Shown here one piece after another: positions 26,801-35,937 of a stretch of 40,928 nucleotides of DNA; position 1 is the first letter of the stretch, and every line of letters begins with the position of its first letter. The notes below the pieces were generated by a model. It was given only the letters and a program-made list of their open reading frames with translations. It was not told the origin of the DNA and did no database searches. Origin of the DNA: an uncultured Lachnospiraceae bacterium (lineage in GTDB: Bacteria > Bacillota > Clostridia > Lachnospirales > Lachnospiraceae); the NCBI GenBank assembly GCA_947366105.1, contig CANAZK010000008.1, positions 1-40,928 on the forward strand. Reading direction: 5' to 3'. Position numbers and translations under genes: made by a program.

Positions 26801-27493
26801 ATGTTTTTCTTCTTTTTTTCAAAGCCGTACATTTCTGTTGTCGGTGAAATCGTAGACGCTCAAGATCTGCATGACAGAGCAAAAGTTCAGAAAAAGTTAG
26901 AAACGGCGCTTGAAGATATTAACAGGCGTCATGAAGATGATATATCTGCAAAGTTTATGACTACTATAGGGGATGAATTTCAGGGGCTTGTATGCCGGGG
27001 AGCCAGTATTTTAGCAATTCTGAATGAAATTAAGAATAGAATGCATCCGGTAAAAATTCGATTCGGTATTGGAATCGGCGAAATTACAACCGAGATCAAA
27101 GAGGATATGGCGATTGCCGCACATGGGCCGGGGTATGAGAAGGCTCGTGAGGCGATTCGGTATCTGAGGGCAAATGAAAATAAGAAACAGACCGCATTAT
27201 CGGATATCAGAGTGGAGGCGGTAGGCGACCATAAGGAAAGGATGCGGCTGATTAATACAATATTTGCTCTTATAACTGCTTTGGAATATTCGTGGAGCGA
27301 CAGACAGCGTGAAATTATATATGACATGATGAAGCATCAGGATAAGCAGTCCGGAGCTGCGAAAAGGCTTGGGATTACACAATCTACCGTTCAGAAAAGC
27401 TTGACGGCAGGAAAGTATTATACATACAAAGAAGCCGTGGATACGCTTGAGGCTGTTTTTGCTGAAATAGGAGATGACAGGTATGATGAATAA
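26801..27493 (+). CDS. satD: SatD-family protein with C-terminal helix-turn-helix
   Basis: A 230-residue SatD-family protein. The N-terminal core reads YISVVGEIVDAQDLHDRAKVQKKLETALEDINRRH followed by AKFMTTIGDEFQGLV and IRFGIGIGEITTEI, the usual SatD strand-helix set, with a likely nucleotide-type fold. The C-terminal 60 residues contain a helix-turn-helix (SGAAKRLGITQSTVQKSLTAGKYYTYKEAV), which fits a DNA-binding or autoregulatory role. The HTH and the repeated half-sites around its promoter fit each other. Its end overlaps the next gene's start by 11 bases, so the two are translationally coupled. The biochemical role of the family is not established. Confidence 0.8.
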   Translation: MFFFFFSKPYISVVGEIVDAQDLHDRAKVQKKLETALEDINRRHEDDISAKFMTTIGDEFQGLVCRGASILAILNEIKNRMHPVKIRFGIGIGEITTEIKEDMAIAAHGPGYEKAREAIRYLRANENKKQTALSDIRVEAVGDHKERMRLINTIFALITALEYSWSDRQREIIYDMMKHQDKQSGAAKRLGITQSTVQKSLTAGKYYTYKEAVDTLEAVFAEIGDDRYDE

Positions 27494-30116
27494 CCGATTA
27501 ACAGTAGGTATTCTTGCTCACGTGGACGCGGGAAAAACTACCCTTGCCGAAAGCATATTATATTTAAGCGGTAATATCAGAACCCTCGGAAGGGTGGATC
27601 ACGGGAATGCATTTTTGGACAACCACGAATTGGAGCGTACAAGGGGAATAACTATTTTCTCAAAGCAGGCGGAAATTAAGTTGTATGGGAAAGAAATTAC
27701 TCTTCTTGATACTCCGGGGCACGTGGATTTCTCGGCGGAAATGGAACGGACGCTTCAGGTGCTTGATTATGCGATTCTTGTTATAAGCGGAGCGGACGGT
27801 GTGCAGGGGCATGTGCAGACCTTGTGGAAGCTGTTGGAACGATATCGGATTCCGGTGTTTCTGTTTGTGAATAAGATGGATCAGCCGGGAACGGATAAAG
27901 AAGCCCTTCTCGGGGAGCTTAAAAAGCGGCTGAGCGAGAGATGCATGGATTTTTCGGACGGACAGGATGAAGAGGCGTTTATGGAGAATCTCGCCGTCTG
28001 TGACGACGGGCTTTTGGAGAGATATTTGGAGGAGCAGAAGATTACTCAAAAGAATATTCAAAAGCTGGTTAAGAATCGTCAGGTTTTCCCTTGCTTTTTC
28101 GGAGCTGCTCTTAAAATGACGGGGATTAAGGAATTCTTAGAAGGAGCGGACGCCTATATGGAATGTCCGGTGTATTCGGAAGAATTTGGCGCCAAGGTAT
28201 ATAAAATATCAAGAGACAATCAGGGGGTACGTCTTACACATATGAAAATTACCGGAGGCAGTCTGAAGGTAAAGAGTGTGGTAAAAGATGAGGACAAGGC
28301 AGATCAAATACGGATATATTCCGGTGCCGGGTTTATCCCGGTTCAGGAAGTGTATGCTGGGAGCGTATGTGCAGTTGCGGGACTTAAGAATACATATGCG
28401 GGAGAAGGTCTTGGCATAGAAAAGGCTTCGGAACGGACATTTCTTGAGCCGGTGTTGACATATCATATGGAGATCCCAAATGGATGCGACGTGCATGGGA
28501 TGTTTCTGAACATGAAACAGTTGGAAGAGGAAGAACCGGAACTTCATGTTGTGTGGGACGAAAATTCAGGTGAACTTCATGTACAGGTGATGGGTGAGGT
28601 TCAGACAGAGATTCTAAAGAAACTTATAGCGGAACGTTTTGATACGGAAGTAGAGTTTGGAGCGGGAAGCATTGTGTATAAAGAGACAATTGGGGAATCA
28701 GTGGAAGGCGCCGGTCATTTTGAGCCGTTAAGACACTATGCGGAAGTCCGGCTTCTTTTGGAGCCGTTAGAACGTGGAAGCGGCTTACGGTTTGAGACAA
28801 ATTGCAGTGAGGATATTTTGGACAGAAACTGGCAGAGACTTATTTTAACCCATTTGGAGGAAAAGGCGCATAAGGGCGTATTAACCGGCTCTGAGATAAC
28901 CGACATGAAAATAACCCTTACGGCGGGCAGAGCTCATCTGAAGCATACAGAGGGCGGGGATTTTCGTCAGGCAACTTACCGTGCCGTTCGTCAGGGGCTG
29001 AAAAAAGGGACAAGCATACTTTTGGAACCGGTTTATGAATATCAGCTGGAAGTGCCTTCAGATGTGGTAGGGCGTGCCATGTCTGATCTGCAGAGGATGC
29101 AGGCAGACTTTGAACCGCCGGAGACGGACGGGGAGACGGCTGTTCTTAAGGGAAAGTCGCCGGTTGTTACGATGCGGGACTATCAGACGGAAGTGGTTGC
29201 TTATACGAAGGGCAGGGGACGACTTTTCCTGCAGACGAAAGGATATGAGCCATGCCATAACACCGAAGAAGTGATTGCCCGGATAGGCTATGATTCGGAA
29301 GCGGATTTGGAGAATCCTACCGGCTCGGTATTCTGCGCGCATGGCGCCGGATTCAACGTAAGTTGGAACGAAGTGGAAGATTACATGCATACGGAGCCGT
29401 ATATGAAGAGAAAAGAAGAAAATACTGTCAGCGCCGCTTCCGTATCTCGGTATGTAAGTGATGAGGAATTGGATGAAATCTTTGAGAGAACCTACGGACC
29501 GGTAAAAAGAGATAAGAACAAATTCAGCCGTAAAATCAGAGCCGATTATGAACCGGTGTACAGAGGAACTCAGAAGAAAGCAAGCGAGGCAGAGAAGGAA
29601 TATCTTTTGGTGGACGGCTACAATGTCATATTTGCTTGGGAGGACTTGAAAGAGCTCTCAAAAGTGAATATTGAGGGAGCCAGAAATAAATTGATGGATA
29701 TCCTATGTGATTACCAAGGATATAAGAAATGTACATTGATTCTCGTCTTTGATGCGTATAAGGTTCCGGGGAATGCCGGCCAGGTGTTAAAATATCATAA
29801 TATCCATGTTGTGTATACGAAAGAAGCGGAAACGGCAGATCAGTATATCGAAAAAACGGTTCATGAAATCGGACATAAATACAAAGTAACGGTGGCAACG
29901 TCTGATGCGTTGGAGCAGATGATTATTATGGGAGCCGGAGCAAACCGTATATCAGCAAAGGGGCTTTTGGAAGAAATTCTTACTGTGAAACAGGAAATAC
30001 GGGAAGAATATCTTGAAAGGACGAAAAAAAGCAGCCGGTATTTGTTTGATAATCTGTCTGAAGAGACGGCGGCGCTTATGGACGATGTACGGAAAGGAAG
30101 AAGGACTATGGATTAG
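27483..30116 (+). CDS. TetM-like translational GTPase fused to a YacP/NYN nuclease domain
   Basis: An 877-residue fusion. The N-terminal ~640 residues form an EF-G/TetM-type GTPase: AHVDAGKTT (G1), RGITIFSKQ (G2), DTPGHVDFSAEM (G3), NKMD (G4), then the further EF-G-like domains. The C-terminal ~170 residues are a YacP/NYN (PIN-like) ribonuclease domain: YLLVDGYNVIFAW, LILVFDAYK and KYKVTVATSDALEQ, with Asp residues at the usual sites. The tip loop that displaces tetracycline in TetM (YSPVS region) is replaced here by an unrelated AHLKHTEGG sequence, so drug protection is doubtful. The start is set at 27483: AGGAG lies nine bases before it, whereas the track's 27474 abuts it. Action on the ribosome and RNA is inferred. 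Confidence 0.88.
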   Translation: MMNNRLTVGILAHVDAGKTTLAESILYLSGNIRTLGRVDHGNAFLDNHELERTRGITIFSKQAEIKLYGKEITLLDTPGHVDFSAEMERTLQVLDYAILVISGADGVQGHVQTLWKLLERYRIPVFLFVNKMDQPGTDKEALLGELKKRLSERCMDFSDGQDEEAFMENLAVCDDGLLERYLEEQKITQKNIQKLVKNRQVFPCFFGAALKMTGIKEFLEGADAYMECPVYSEEFGAKVYKISRDNQGVRLTHMKITGGSLKVKSVVKDEDKADQIRIYSGAGFIPVQEVYAGSVCAVAGLKNTYAGEGLGIEKASERTFLEPVLTYHMEIPNGCDVHGMFLNMKQLEEEEPELHVVWDENSGELHVQVMGEVQTEILKKLIAERFDTEVEFGAGSIVYKETIGESVEGAGHFEPLRHYAEVRLLLEPLERGSGLRFETNCSEDILDRNWQRLILTHLEEKAHKGVLTGSEITDMKITLTAGRAHLKHTEGGDFRQATYRAVRQGLKKGTSILLEPVYEYQLEVPSDVVGRAMSDLQRMQADFEPPETDGETAVLKGKSPVVTMRDYQTEVVAYTKGRGRLFLQTKGYEPCHNTEEVIARIGYDSEADLENPTGSVFCAHGAGFNVSWNEVEDYMHTEPYMKRKEENTVSAASVSRYVSDEELDEIFERTYGPVKRDKNKFSRKIRADYEPVYRGTQKKASEAEKEYLLVDGYNVIFAWEDLKELSKVNIEGARNKLMDILCDYQGYKKCTLILVFDAYKVPGNAGQVLKYHNIHVVYTKEAETADQYIEKTVHEIGHKYKVTVATSDALEQMIIMGAGANRISAKGLLEEILTVKQEIREEYLERTKKSSRYLFDNLSEETAALMDDVRKGRRTMD

Positions 30117-30127
30117 ATAATATTGCG

Positions 30128-30157
30128 ATTTTCAGAGATGTTTTTGTGTCTGAAAAT
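30128..30157 (+). terminator. possible terminator after the TetM-like/NYN gene
   Basis: ATTTTCAGA pairs with TCTGAAAAT (9 bp) around a 12-base T-rich loop, with ATTTATAATAA after it; a weak T-run, so a moderate terminator. Confidence 0.55.
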
Positions 30158-30183
30158 TATTTATAATAATATGTGTAACAAAT

Positions 30184-30212
30184 TTGACAAAATCGTAAAA
30201 AAATAGTAAAAT
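30184..30212 (+). promoter_or_regulatory. strong predicted sigma-A promoter for the wall-protein gene
   Basis: A perfect TTGACA and TAAAAT with exactly 17 bases between them, about 60 bases before the start codon. The leader also has a CAATAATgATTATTG mini-dyad just before the ribosome binding site. Confidence 0.85.
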
Positions 30213-30275
30213 ATTAGAACATCCAATAGGTCTGTAAAACATACGGCCAATAATGATTATTGAGGAAAGGTAAAT

Positions 30276-31337
30276 ATGAAAACAAAGTTAAAAAAATTGC
30301 TGCTGGCAGCGTTAATCTGTGTCTGTGCCGCGGGAACTGTTTCACCAGTGCCTGTTAGTAATGCAGACAGTATGTCGGATATGGAAGGGAAGTCCTCCGA
30401 GCTGAAAAAGCAACTGAATAATATCAATCAGGAACTTTTGGAGGTTGGAAGCCAGATTGCGGAAAACGAGACGAAGATGGCGGCTATAGAAGACGAAATC
30501 GTAAAAACGCAGGAGCAGCTGGCAATTGCCAAGAAAAATGAGGAAGCACAGTACGGAGATATGAAAGTCCGTATTCAGTACATTTACGAGAATGACAGCG
30601 AAACTTTGCTTGCATTGATTCTTTCGGCAGAAGATATGTCAGACTTTGTGAATAAAGTTGATTTTGTGCAGACTCTGAGTGACTATGACAGAAAAATGCT
30701 GGAGGAGTTAGAAGCTCTGAGCGCAGCAATCAAGAGTGAAGAGCAGCATCTTAAGGAACAGCAGGCAGCATACGTAGAATTGGAAGATGAATTGAGCGTC
30801 CAAAGAGAAAAGCTGAAAGCCAAAGCAGCGGAAACCTCTACTGATTTGGCAAGTGTGTCGGCTAAGATTCAGGCTATGAAAGAAGAGCAGGCGAAAGAGC
30901 AGGAAAGGAAGCGGGCTCAGGAGGCTGCTGCAAAGGCAAACAGCAGCACACAAAATAATTCTTCGAGTTCTTCGGGAAATAAAAAACCATCCTCTCCCTC
31001 GGGTTCAATAAGTTCGGGAGGATCGTCCGGGTCATCAAGCGGCGGAGGTTATAAATATCCGTCAGGACCGGGAGTTCTTACTCCGTCAAAAGGAGTAAAT
31101 TGGTTTAACGGACACAGGGAAACATGGTATTCACAGAAAGTGCTTCCGGGAAACGGACTCAGGATTCCTGGACGCCATGTAGCATCTGACGGAACAATCC
31201 GTGATGCAAACGGATATATTTGCGTGGCAAGCAGCGATTATGAAAAGGGAACGATTGTGCAGACATCTTTAGGGCCTGGAAAGGTTTACGATACAGGATG
31301 TGCATCCGGTACCATTGATATTTACACTGACTGGTAG
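30276..31337 (+). CDS. secreted PcsB-type coiled-coil protein with 3D-like C-terminal domain
   Basis: A 353-residue exported cell-wall protein. A signal peptide (KKLLLAALICVCAAGTVSPVPVSNAD) is followed by a long PcsB/CwlO-type coiled coil to about residue 220 (KSSELKKQLNNINQELLEVGSQIAENETKMAAIEDEI; IQYIYENDSETLLALILSAEDMSDFVNKVDFVQTL). A Ser/Gly/Asn-rich linker to about 270 leads to a small C-terminal domain ending VYDTGCASGTIDIYTDW, whose Asp pattern matches the 3D domain seen in Firmicutes wall lytic proteins. In PcsB the partner domain is CHAP and in CwlO NlpC/P60, so this fusion to a 3D-like domain is a different arrangement. The role is probably in wall remodelling at division. GAGGAAAGG precedes the ATG. 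Confidence 0.85.
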   Translation: MKTKLKKLLLAALICVCAAGTVSPVPVSNADSMSDMEGKSSELKKQLNNINQELLEVGSQIAENETKMAAIEDEIVKTQEQLAIAKKNEEAQYGDMKVRIQYIYENDSETLLALILSAEDMSDFVNKVDFVQTLSDYDRKMLEELEALSAAIKSEEQHLKEQQAAYVELEDELSVQREKLKAKAAETSTDLASVSAKIQAMKEEQAKEQERKRAQEAAAKANSSTQNNSSSSSGNKKPSSPSGSISSGGSSGSSSGGGYKYPSGPGVLTPSKGVNWFNGHRETWYSQKVLPGNGLRIPGRHVASDGTIRDANGYICVASSDYEKGTIVQTSLGPGKVYDTGCASGTIDIYTDW

Positions 31338-31351
31338 GAAAACGTGTATAC

Positions 31352-31390
31352 GGCACTATAATGACATATATGTTGTTATAGTGCCTTTTT
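31352..31390 (+). terminator. rho-independent terminator after the wall-protein gene
   Basis: GGCACTATAA and TTATAGTGCC form a perfect 10-bp stem, followed by TTTTT. It marks the border between housekeeping genes and the restriction-modification operon. Confidence 0.92.
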
Positions 31391-31429
31391 ATATCACAGA
31401 AGAATGACAGTAAGGAGAATCTGATTGTA

Positions 31430-33166
31430 ATGTTGAAGTTAGCTACAGTTTTTAGCGGCATAGGCGCTATAGAACATGCCTTGGACAGGATGCAGATAGA
31501 GCATGAAATAGTATTTGCATGCGATAACGGCGATGTTGAGTTGGAATTGCCCAAGGTAAGTATTGATATAGATTCGATAGATAAGGAACTTAAATCGTTA
31601 AGGCATTCAGTAAGAGCAGTAGAGGAAATCATCGATTATGCTTCACAGCTGGACGTTATGATTACCGGAGTAGAAAATGAGTATGAAAAACTGCTGAATG
31701 AATTGGCAGTGGATAAAGAATATCACGAATTAGTAAATAATGCTGTTATAGATTTGCCGGCTGAAATAAGGAATGCCATTTCTGAAACAACCGTGTCAAA
31801 GAAAAAGAAGTATCAAGAACTTGAAAGATTATTAAAAAATGCGTCGGAGAAAATGGAGTCGAAATTATTTTTGGTATTAAGAATTGGGGTGACGCTGAAA
31901 GAAGATAGTTTTATATGTTCATCAGAGAATATTACTGCGGTTATTAACAAATATAAAAAGTGTGCAAAGCGAATGATAAAGTCAGGGAGAGATATTTCAG
32001 AAAGGCTTAAGATGCTGCACGATAAGTTATTCTATCTTAATACGACTAATGAGCTAAGGAAGCTGAATTCTTATGAAGAGAGAAAACACTATGTGGACAA
32101 GATGTATGCCGGCAGGGAATCTCAAAATAAAGTAAGACAAAGTTATATGGCAAATTATAAAATTGATGCCGAGAACTTTCATTGGAATGCGGCATTTCTT
32201 GATGGAAAGCAGTATGAAGGAAAAGTAGATTTATTTGTAGGGGGCAGTCCATGTCAGTCTTTTTCGTTGGTTGGTAAGCAGAGAGGACTTGAGGACACCC
32301 GGGGAACTCTTTTTTATGAATATGCAAGACTGATAAAGGAAATACAGCCTAAAGTGTTTATTTATGAAAATGTAAAAGCAATCTTAAGCAATGACGAGGG
32401 AAGAACATGGGAGACGATGAAGGAGGTATTCCGCTCGTCCGGATACAGGGTTTATTATACTTATAATGGGAAGCCGTCAGTCTTGAATGCCCGTGATTAT
32501 GGAATTCCCCAGAATAGAGAAAGAATGTTTGTCGTGGGATTCCGGGCTGATATTGAATTGAAACAGGAATTTGAGTTTCCGGCAACGGTTCCTCTTGATA
32601 AGAGAATGCAGGATTTTCTTTTGGATAATGTATCGGGTGCGTATTATCTGCCTAAAAAGGGCGTGGAATTTGTTACAAGCGAGAAAAATCTGACAAAGAG
32701 ATATACGCAGATTGACGGAGAGGTTGCCTTGTGCCAAAAAAAGAATCAGCAGTTTAACTGGCACGGAGACTTTGTATTTGTTGAAGAGAATAAAGACATG
32801 GAAAAAACAATGGAGGATTTAGAAAAGTATTTCTTATCTGAAAAGGTTGAAAAGTATGTTATGGCAACGGGTACAAAGAATTTTTATTCCCGGCCTCAAA
32901 CGGATTTGGAAGTGGCGCGGCCTCTTTTGACTACCATGCATAAAATGCACAGAGCCGGTGTGGATAATTATGTTCATACAAATGGAAGATTAAGGAAATT
33001 AACGCCGAGGGAATGCTTGAGGCTGATGGGATTTTGCGACAGCTTTGAAATTGTGGTATCGGATACTTCAATGTATCAGCAGGCGGGGAATTCCATTGTA
33101 GTGGATGTTCTGATTGCAATTATGAAACAGATAATGAAAGCTCTTGGGACAGAGTTTAAAGAGTAG
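31430..33166 (+). CDS. DNA (cytosine-5) methyltransferase with large helical insertion
   Basis: A 578-residue C5-methyltransferase that would protect host DNA from the nuclease encoded after it. Motif I is LATVFSGIGAIEHAL at the start. The catalytic motif IV is FVGGSPCQSFS, with the Cys near residue 275, and motifs VI (YENVKAI), VIII (DYGIPQNRERMFVVGF), IX (RECLRLMGF) and X (YQQAGNSIVVDVLI) follow in order. In a standard enzyme motif IV comes near residue 80; here about 190 extra residues, rich in Lys/Glu/Leu coiled coil, sit between motifs II and IV. The AAGGAG is 12 bases from the ATG, on the long side. The target sequence cannot be read from the protein. Confidence 0.93.
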   Translation: MLKLATVFSGIGAIEHALDRMQIEHEIVFACDNGDVELELPKVSIDIDSIDKELKSLRHSVRAVEEIIDYASQLDVMITGVENEYEKLLNELAVDKEYHELVNNAVIDLPAEIRNAISETTVSKKKKYQELERLLKNASEKMESKLFLVLRIGVTLKEDSFICSSENITAVINKYKKCAKRMIKSGRDISERLKMLHDKLFYLNTTNELRKLNSYEERKHYVDKMYAGRESQNKVRQSYMANYKIDAENFHWNAAFLDGKQYEGKVDLFVGGSPCQSFSLVGKQRGLEDTRGTLFYEYARLIKEIQPKVFIYENVKAILSNDEGRTWETMKEVFRSSGYRVYYTYNGKPSVLNARDYGIPQNRERMFVVGFRADIELKQEFEFPATVPLDKRMQDFLLDNVSGAYYLPKKGVEFVTSEKNLTKRYTQIDGEVALCQKKNQQFNWHGDFVFVEENKDMEKTMEDLEKYFLSEKVEKYVMATGTKNFYSRPQTDLEVARPLLTTMHKMHRAGVDNYVHTNGRLRKLTPRECLRLMGFCDSFEIVVSDTSMYQQAGNSIVVDVLIAIMKQIMKALGTEFKE

Positions 33167-33177
33167 GAGGGGTTAGG

Positions 33178-35937
33178 TTGGCAAAATCAAATTATGTTGT
33201 AAAGGGGATTCCATCGAGTTTTGTATTCAGCGATATGAAATTGCTTGATGATAAGGGCGTCGGTGAAGCGAAACTCTTTGTCGGAAACAAACGAAAAGAA
33301 GGCGAAATAGATCGGTTCTTTGCGTTCGGTTCAGGGATGACATATAGATTTGATAAACAGAATATGCTTGAATATTTGCTTCAGGTAAAGATGGAGTATG
33401 CATACCAGAATATGAATCGGTACAAGGCGGCAAATCTTGTAAAATGGAATGAGCTTTACGACTCGATTCTTGAGATGGACAATGAGCAGTTTGTGATAGA
33501 TTTGAACAAATTCACGGATAACAGCAGATATTATGTGCGGGCAGACGAGGATTTGTTCAAGAAGACTTTTAGAAAAATGGCAGTACCGAAACTCACGGAT
33601 TTAGTTTTTGAAAAGGATGATGAGAGTCGTGAGATTGTTTTAAATCTACAAGTTAATTATGAATTTGAAAAGACGGATGCTGCTTTGGAAAATGAATACA
33701 AATATGCGGCTCAAATTGTTAAGAACTATATATCCGAGAATGGATTTGAGATGCCGGTAACGGAGGAGGAAGTAGAACAAAGCCGTCAAGAATTCCTGAG
33801 GAGGTTTGCGCCTGAAAAATTAGCTGATTTGACTGATGACGAGCTGCTTGGCAGAATATTTTATACCAGTGGGGACAATTCAGAAGCGCTCTGCTACTGG
33901 CTGGAGAAAAATAACGACTGCCATACAAACTTCGGAAGTATTGCGGGAGGTTATGCCTTTAAGTTTGGACTGTTCCAAAGAAAGAAAACAGGCGTATGGA
34001 CGGCAGGAAGTTCACAGAAGCCGCAGGAGCTGTCAGAGGAAGAGGCGCTTGAAATGGGTAAGTCTGCGAGAGATGCTCTTGTGAAGGGTGTTGAGATTAT
34101 CCGCAGTGCAGAACTGAATTCTTTGGAAGCGTATGAAAAGCTTGATGATGATCTTAGAAAACAGCTCGGAGAGCAGCATTATAATAAAACATGGTTTCAT
34201 AAATATTTTGCAATGGTCTGCCCGGACAAATTAAGTTGTTATCACAAGGAGGATTGGCAGAGACATGTTCTTTATGGACTGGGAATTAAGCCAAGTGAAA
34301 AATATTATGCCCGCAGCGGACAGATTGCAATGATTGAGAATTATGCAGGTCTTTCCTACAGACTCTTTTCCTCAGCCGTCAGGGACAAGTTTGGCGATCC
34401 AAAGAAATTTGTTCGTATAGGCACATCTGATAACGAAAGAAGTTATATACAAGAATGGAAACAGCAATCTGTTGTAGGTGTTGGATGGAGGGCATTGGGA
34501 ACTCTTGAAGATTATAAGGCGGGAGACGGGTTTAATAAGTCGGCTGTCGCTGCTAAACTCCGGGAAGAATATTATAAGAATGACGCCAATACGGCATCGA
34601 GAAAAGCGGGAGAGATTATTCGTTTTTATAATACAGATGAAAATACAATATTTGTAGCAATGGCAGGAGAGAAATTGATAGCTTTTATCGACGAAATAGG
34701 CGCTTATTTTTATGATGCAAATACAGCTATGTCTCATTTAAAGCCGGGACACTGGCATATGCATTTTGAAGAGGGAGAGCTGCTGCCAAATAAATCGGAG
34801 GGAAAACGTACCTCCTGTTATGAACTGGCAGACGAAGAGAATCTGTTGTTCCTTTATCAAAGATATTATTATGGAGAATATTATGGAGAAGCGGAACTTC
34901 AATATGAAACGGCAGTGGATAAGGACGAGAAAACAGATATATCCCTTATCTACAATACGTCTATTGAGACAAAGCATGAGAGGAACCGTATTATCTTTGG
35001 AGCTCCGGGAACGGGTAAGAGCTATGCTTTAAAAGAAGACTGTGAAAAATTAATGGAAGATGACGGTTCCTATGAACGGGTAACATTCCATCCGGATTAT
35101 TCATACTCACAGTTTGTAGGAACATATAAGCCTATTATGGACGATGGGAACATCTGTTACGATTTTGTGCCGGGACCGTTTATGAGAGTTTATGTTGAGG
35201 CTCTTAAGAGCGCCAGGACGGGGACGCCAAAGCCTCATCTGCTTTTGATTGAAGAGATTAACAGATCGAAACCTTCGGCTGTATTCGGCGATGTATTCCA
35301 GCTTTTGGATCGTGATGATGACGGAGTCAGTGAATACGAGATTCAGACATCCGAGGATATAAGAAGATATCTTGCATCAGCCCTTGACGTTCCGATTGAC
35401 AGTTGTAAGAAAATTCGTATACCCAACAATATGTTTATTTGGGCAACCATGAACAGCGCCGATCAAGGGGTATTTCCCATGGACACTGCTTTCAAGAGAA
35501 GATGGAGCTTTGAGTATATTGGAATTAATGAAAATGAAGATAAGATTGCCGGAACCGGGAAGATTGCGCTTGCGGGTTCAGATGATCTGATTTCGTGGAA
35601 CGTTCTGCGCAGGGCTGTCAATGCAAAAATGTCCTCCGGTGATTTTAAGATTAATGAGGACAAGCTTATGGGACCTTTCTTCCTGCCGAAGCATGTGACT
35701 GCCTCTGATGAGAACGGCATGATTATAGACAAAAATAAATTTATTAAAGTGTTTAAAAACAAGGTAATTATGTATCTTTATGAAGATGCAGTCAGACAAG
35801 GAAAGCATAGATTCTTTGACGGCTGTGACAGCAGTAAATATTCTTCTGTATGCGAAGCGTTTGATAAGATTGGCATCGGAATCTTTGGAGCGGATTTTCG
35901 AGAGACGTTTTATGACACACAAGGGGATGAAATGTAA
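33178..35937 (+). CDS. McrB-like AAA+ motor of a LlaJI/BsuMI-type restriction system
   Basis: A 919-residue nucleoside-triphosphate-driven motor. The first ~220 residues are unassigned. Residues roughly 400-560 carry VVGVGWRALGTLEDYK and GEIIRFYNTDENTIFVAMAGEKLIAFI, which resemble an EVE/PUA-like base-reading domain found at the N-terminus of modification-dependent restriction proteins. The AAA+ core has GAPGTGKS (608-615), LLIEEINRS (around 692) and the McrB-type sensor WATMNSADQG (around 758) followed by MDTAFKRRW. McrB members use GTP, but the nucleotide here is not known. It begins with TTG after AGGAGGGG, 11 bases after the methyltransferase, and ends with a TAATG overlap into the nuclease gene. 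Confidence 0.9.
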   Translation: MAKSNYVVKGIPSSFVFSDMKLLDDKGVGEAKLFVGNKRKEGEIDRFFAFGSGMTYRFDKQNMLEYLLQVKMEYAYQNMNRYKAANLVKWNELYDSILEMDNEQFVIDLNKFTDNSRYYVRADEDLFKKTFRKMAVPKLTDLVFEKDDESREIVLNLQVNYEFEKTDAALENEYKYAAQIVKNYISENGFEMPVTEEEVEQSRQEFLRRFAPEKLADLTDDELLGRIFYTSGDNSEALCYWLEKNNDCHTNFGSIAGGYAFKFGLFQRKKTGVWTAGSSQKPQELSEEEALEMGKSARDALVKGVEIIRSAELNSLEAYEKLDDDLRKQLGEQHYNKTWFHKYFAMVCPDKLSCYHKEDWQRHVLYGLGIKPSEKYYARSGQIAMIENYAGLSYRLFSSAVRDKFGDPKKFVRIGTSDNERSYIQEWKQQSVVGVGWRALGTLEDYKAGDGFNKSAVAAKLREEYYKNDANTASRKAGEIIRFYNTDENTIFVAMAGEKLIAFIDEIGAYFYDANTAMSHLKPGHWHMHFEEGELLPNKSEGKRTSCYELADEENLLFLYQRYYYGEYYGEAELQYETAVDKDEKTDISLIYNTSIETKHERNRIIFGAPGTGKSYALKEDCEKLMEDDGSYERVTFHPDYSYSQFVGTYKPIMDDGNICYDFVPGPFMRVYVEALKSARTGTPKPHLLLIEEINRSKPSAVFGDVFQLLDRDDDGVSEYEIQTSEDIRRYLASALDVPIDSCKKIRIPNNMFIWATMNSADQGVFPMDTAFKRRWSFEYIGINENEDKIAGTGKIALAGSDDLISWNVLRRAVNAKMSSGDFKINEDKLMGPFFLPKHVTASDENGMIIDKNKFIKVFKNKVIMYLYEDAVRQGKHRFFDGCDSSKYSSVCEAFDKIGIGIFGADFRETFYDTQGDEM

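Noticed and set aside
27483-30116. Tetracycline resistance gene (tetM/tetW-type)
   Set aside because: The G motifs match, but the domain IV tip residues are absent and a NYN domain is fused, so calling it a resistance gene is not supported.
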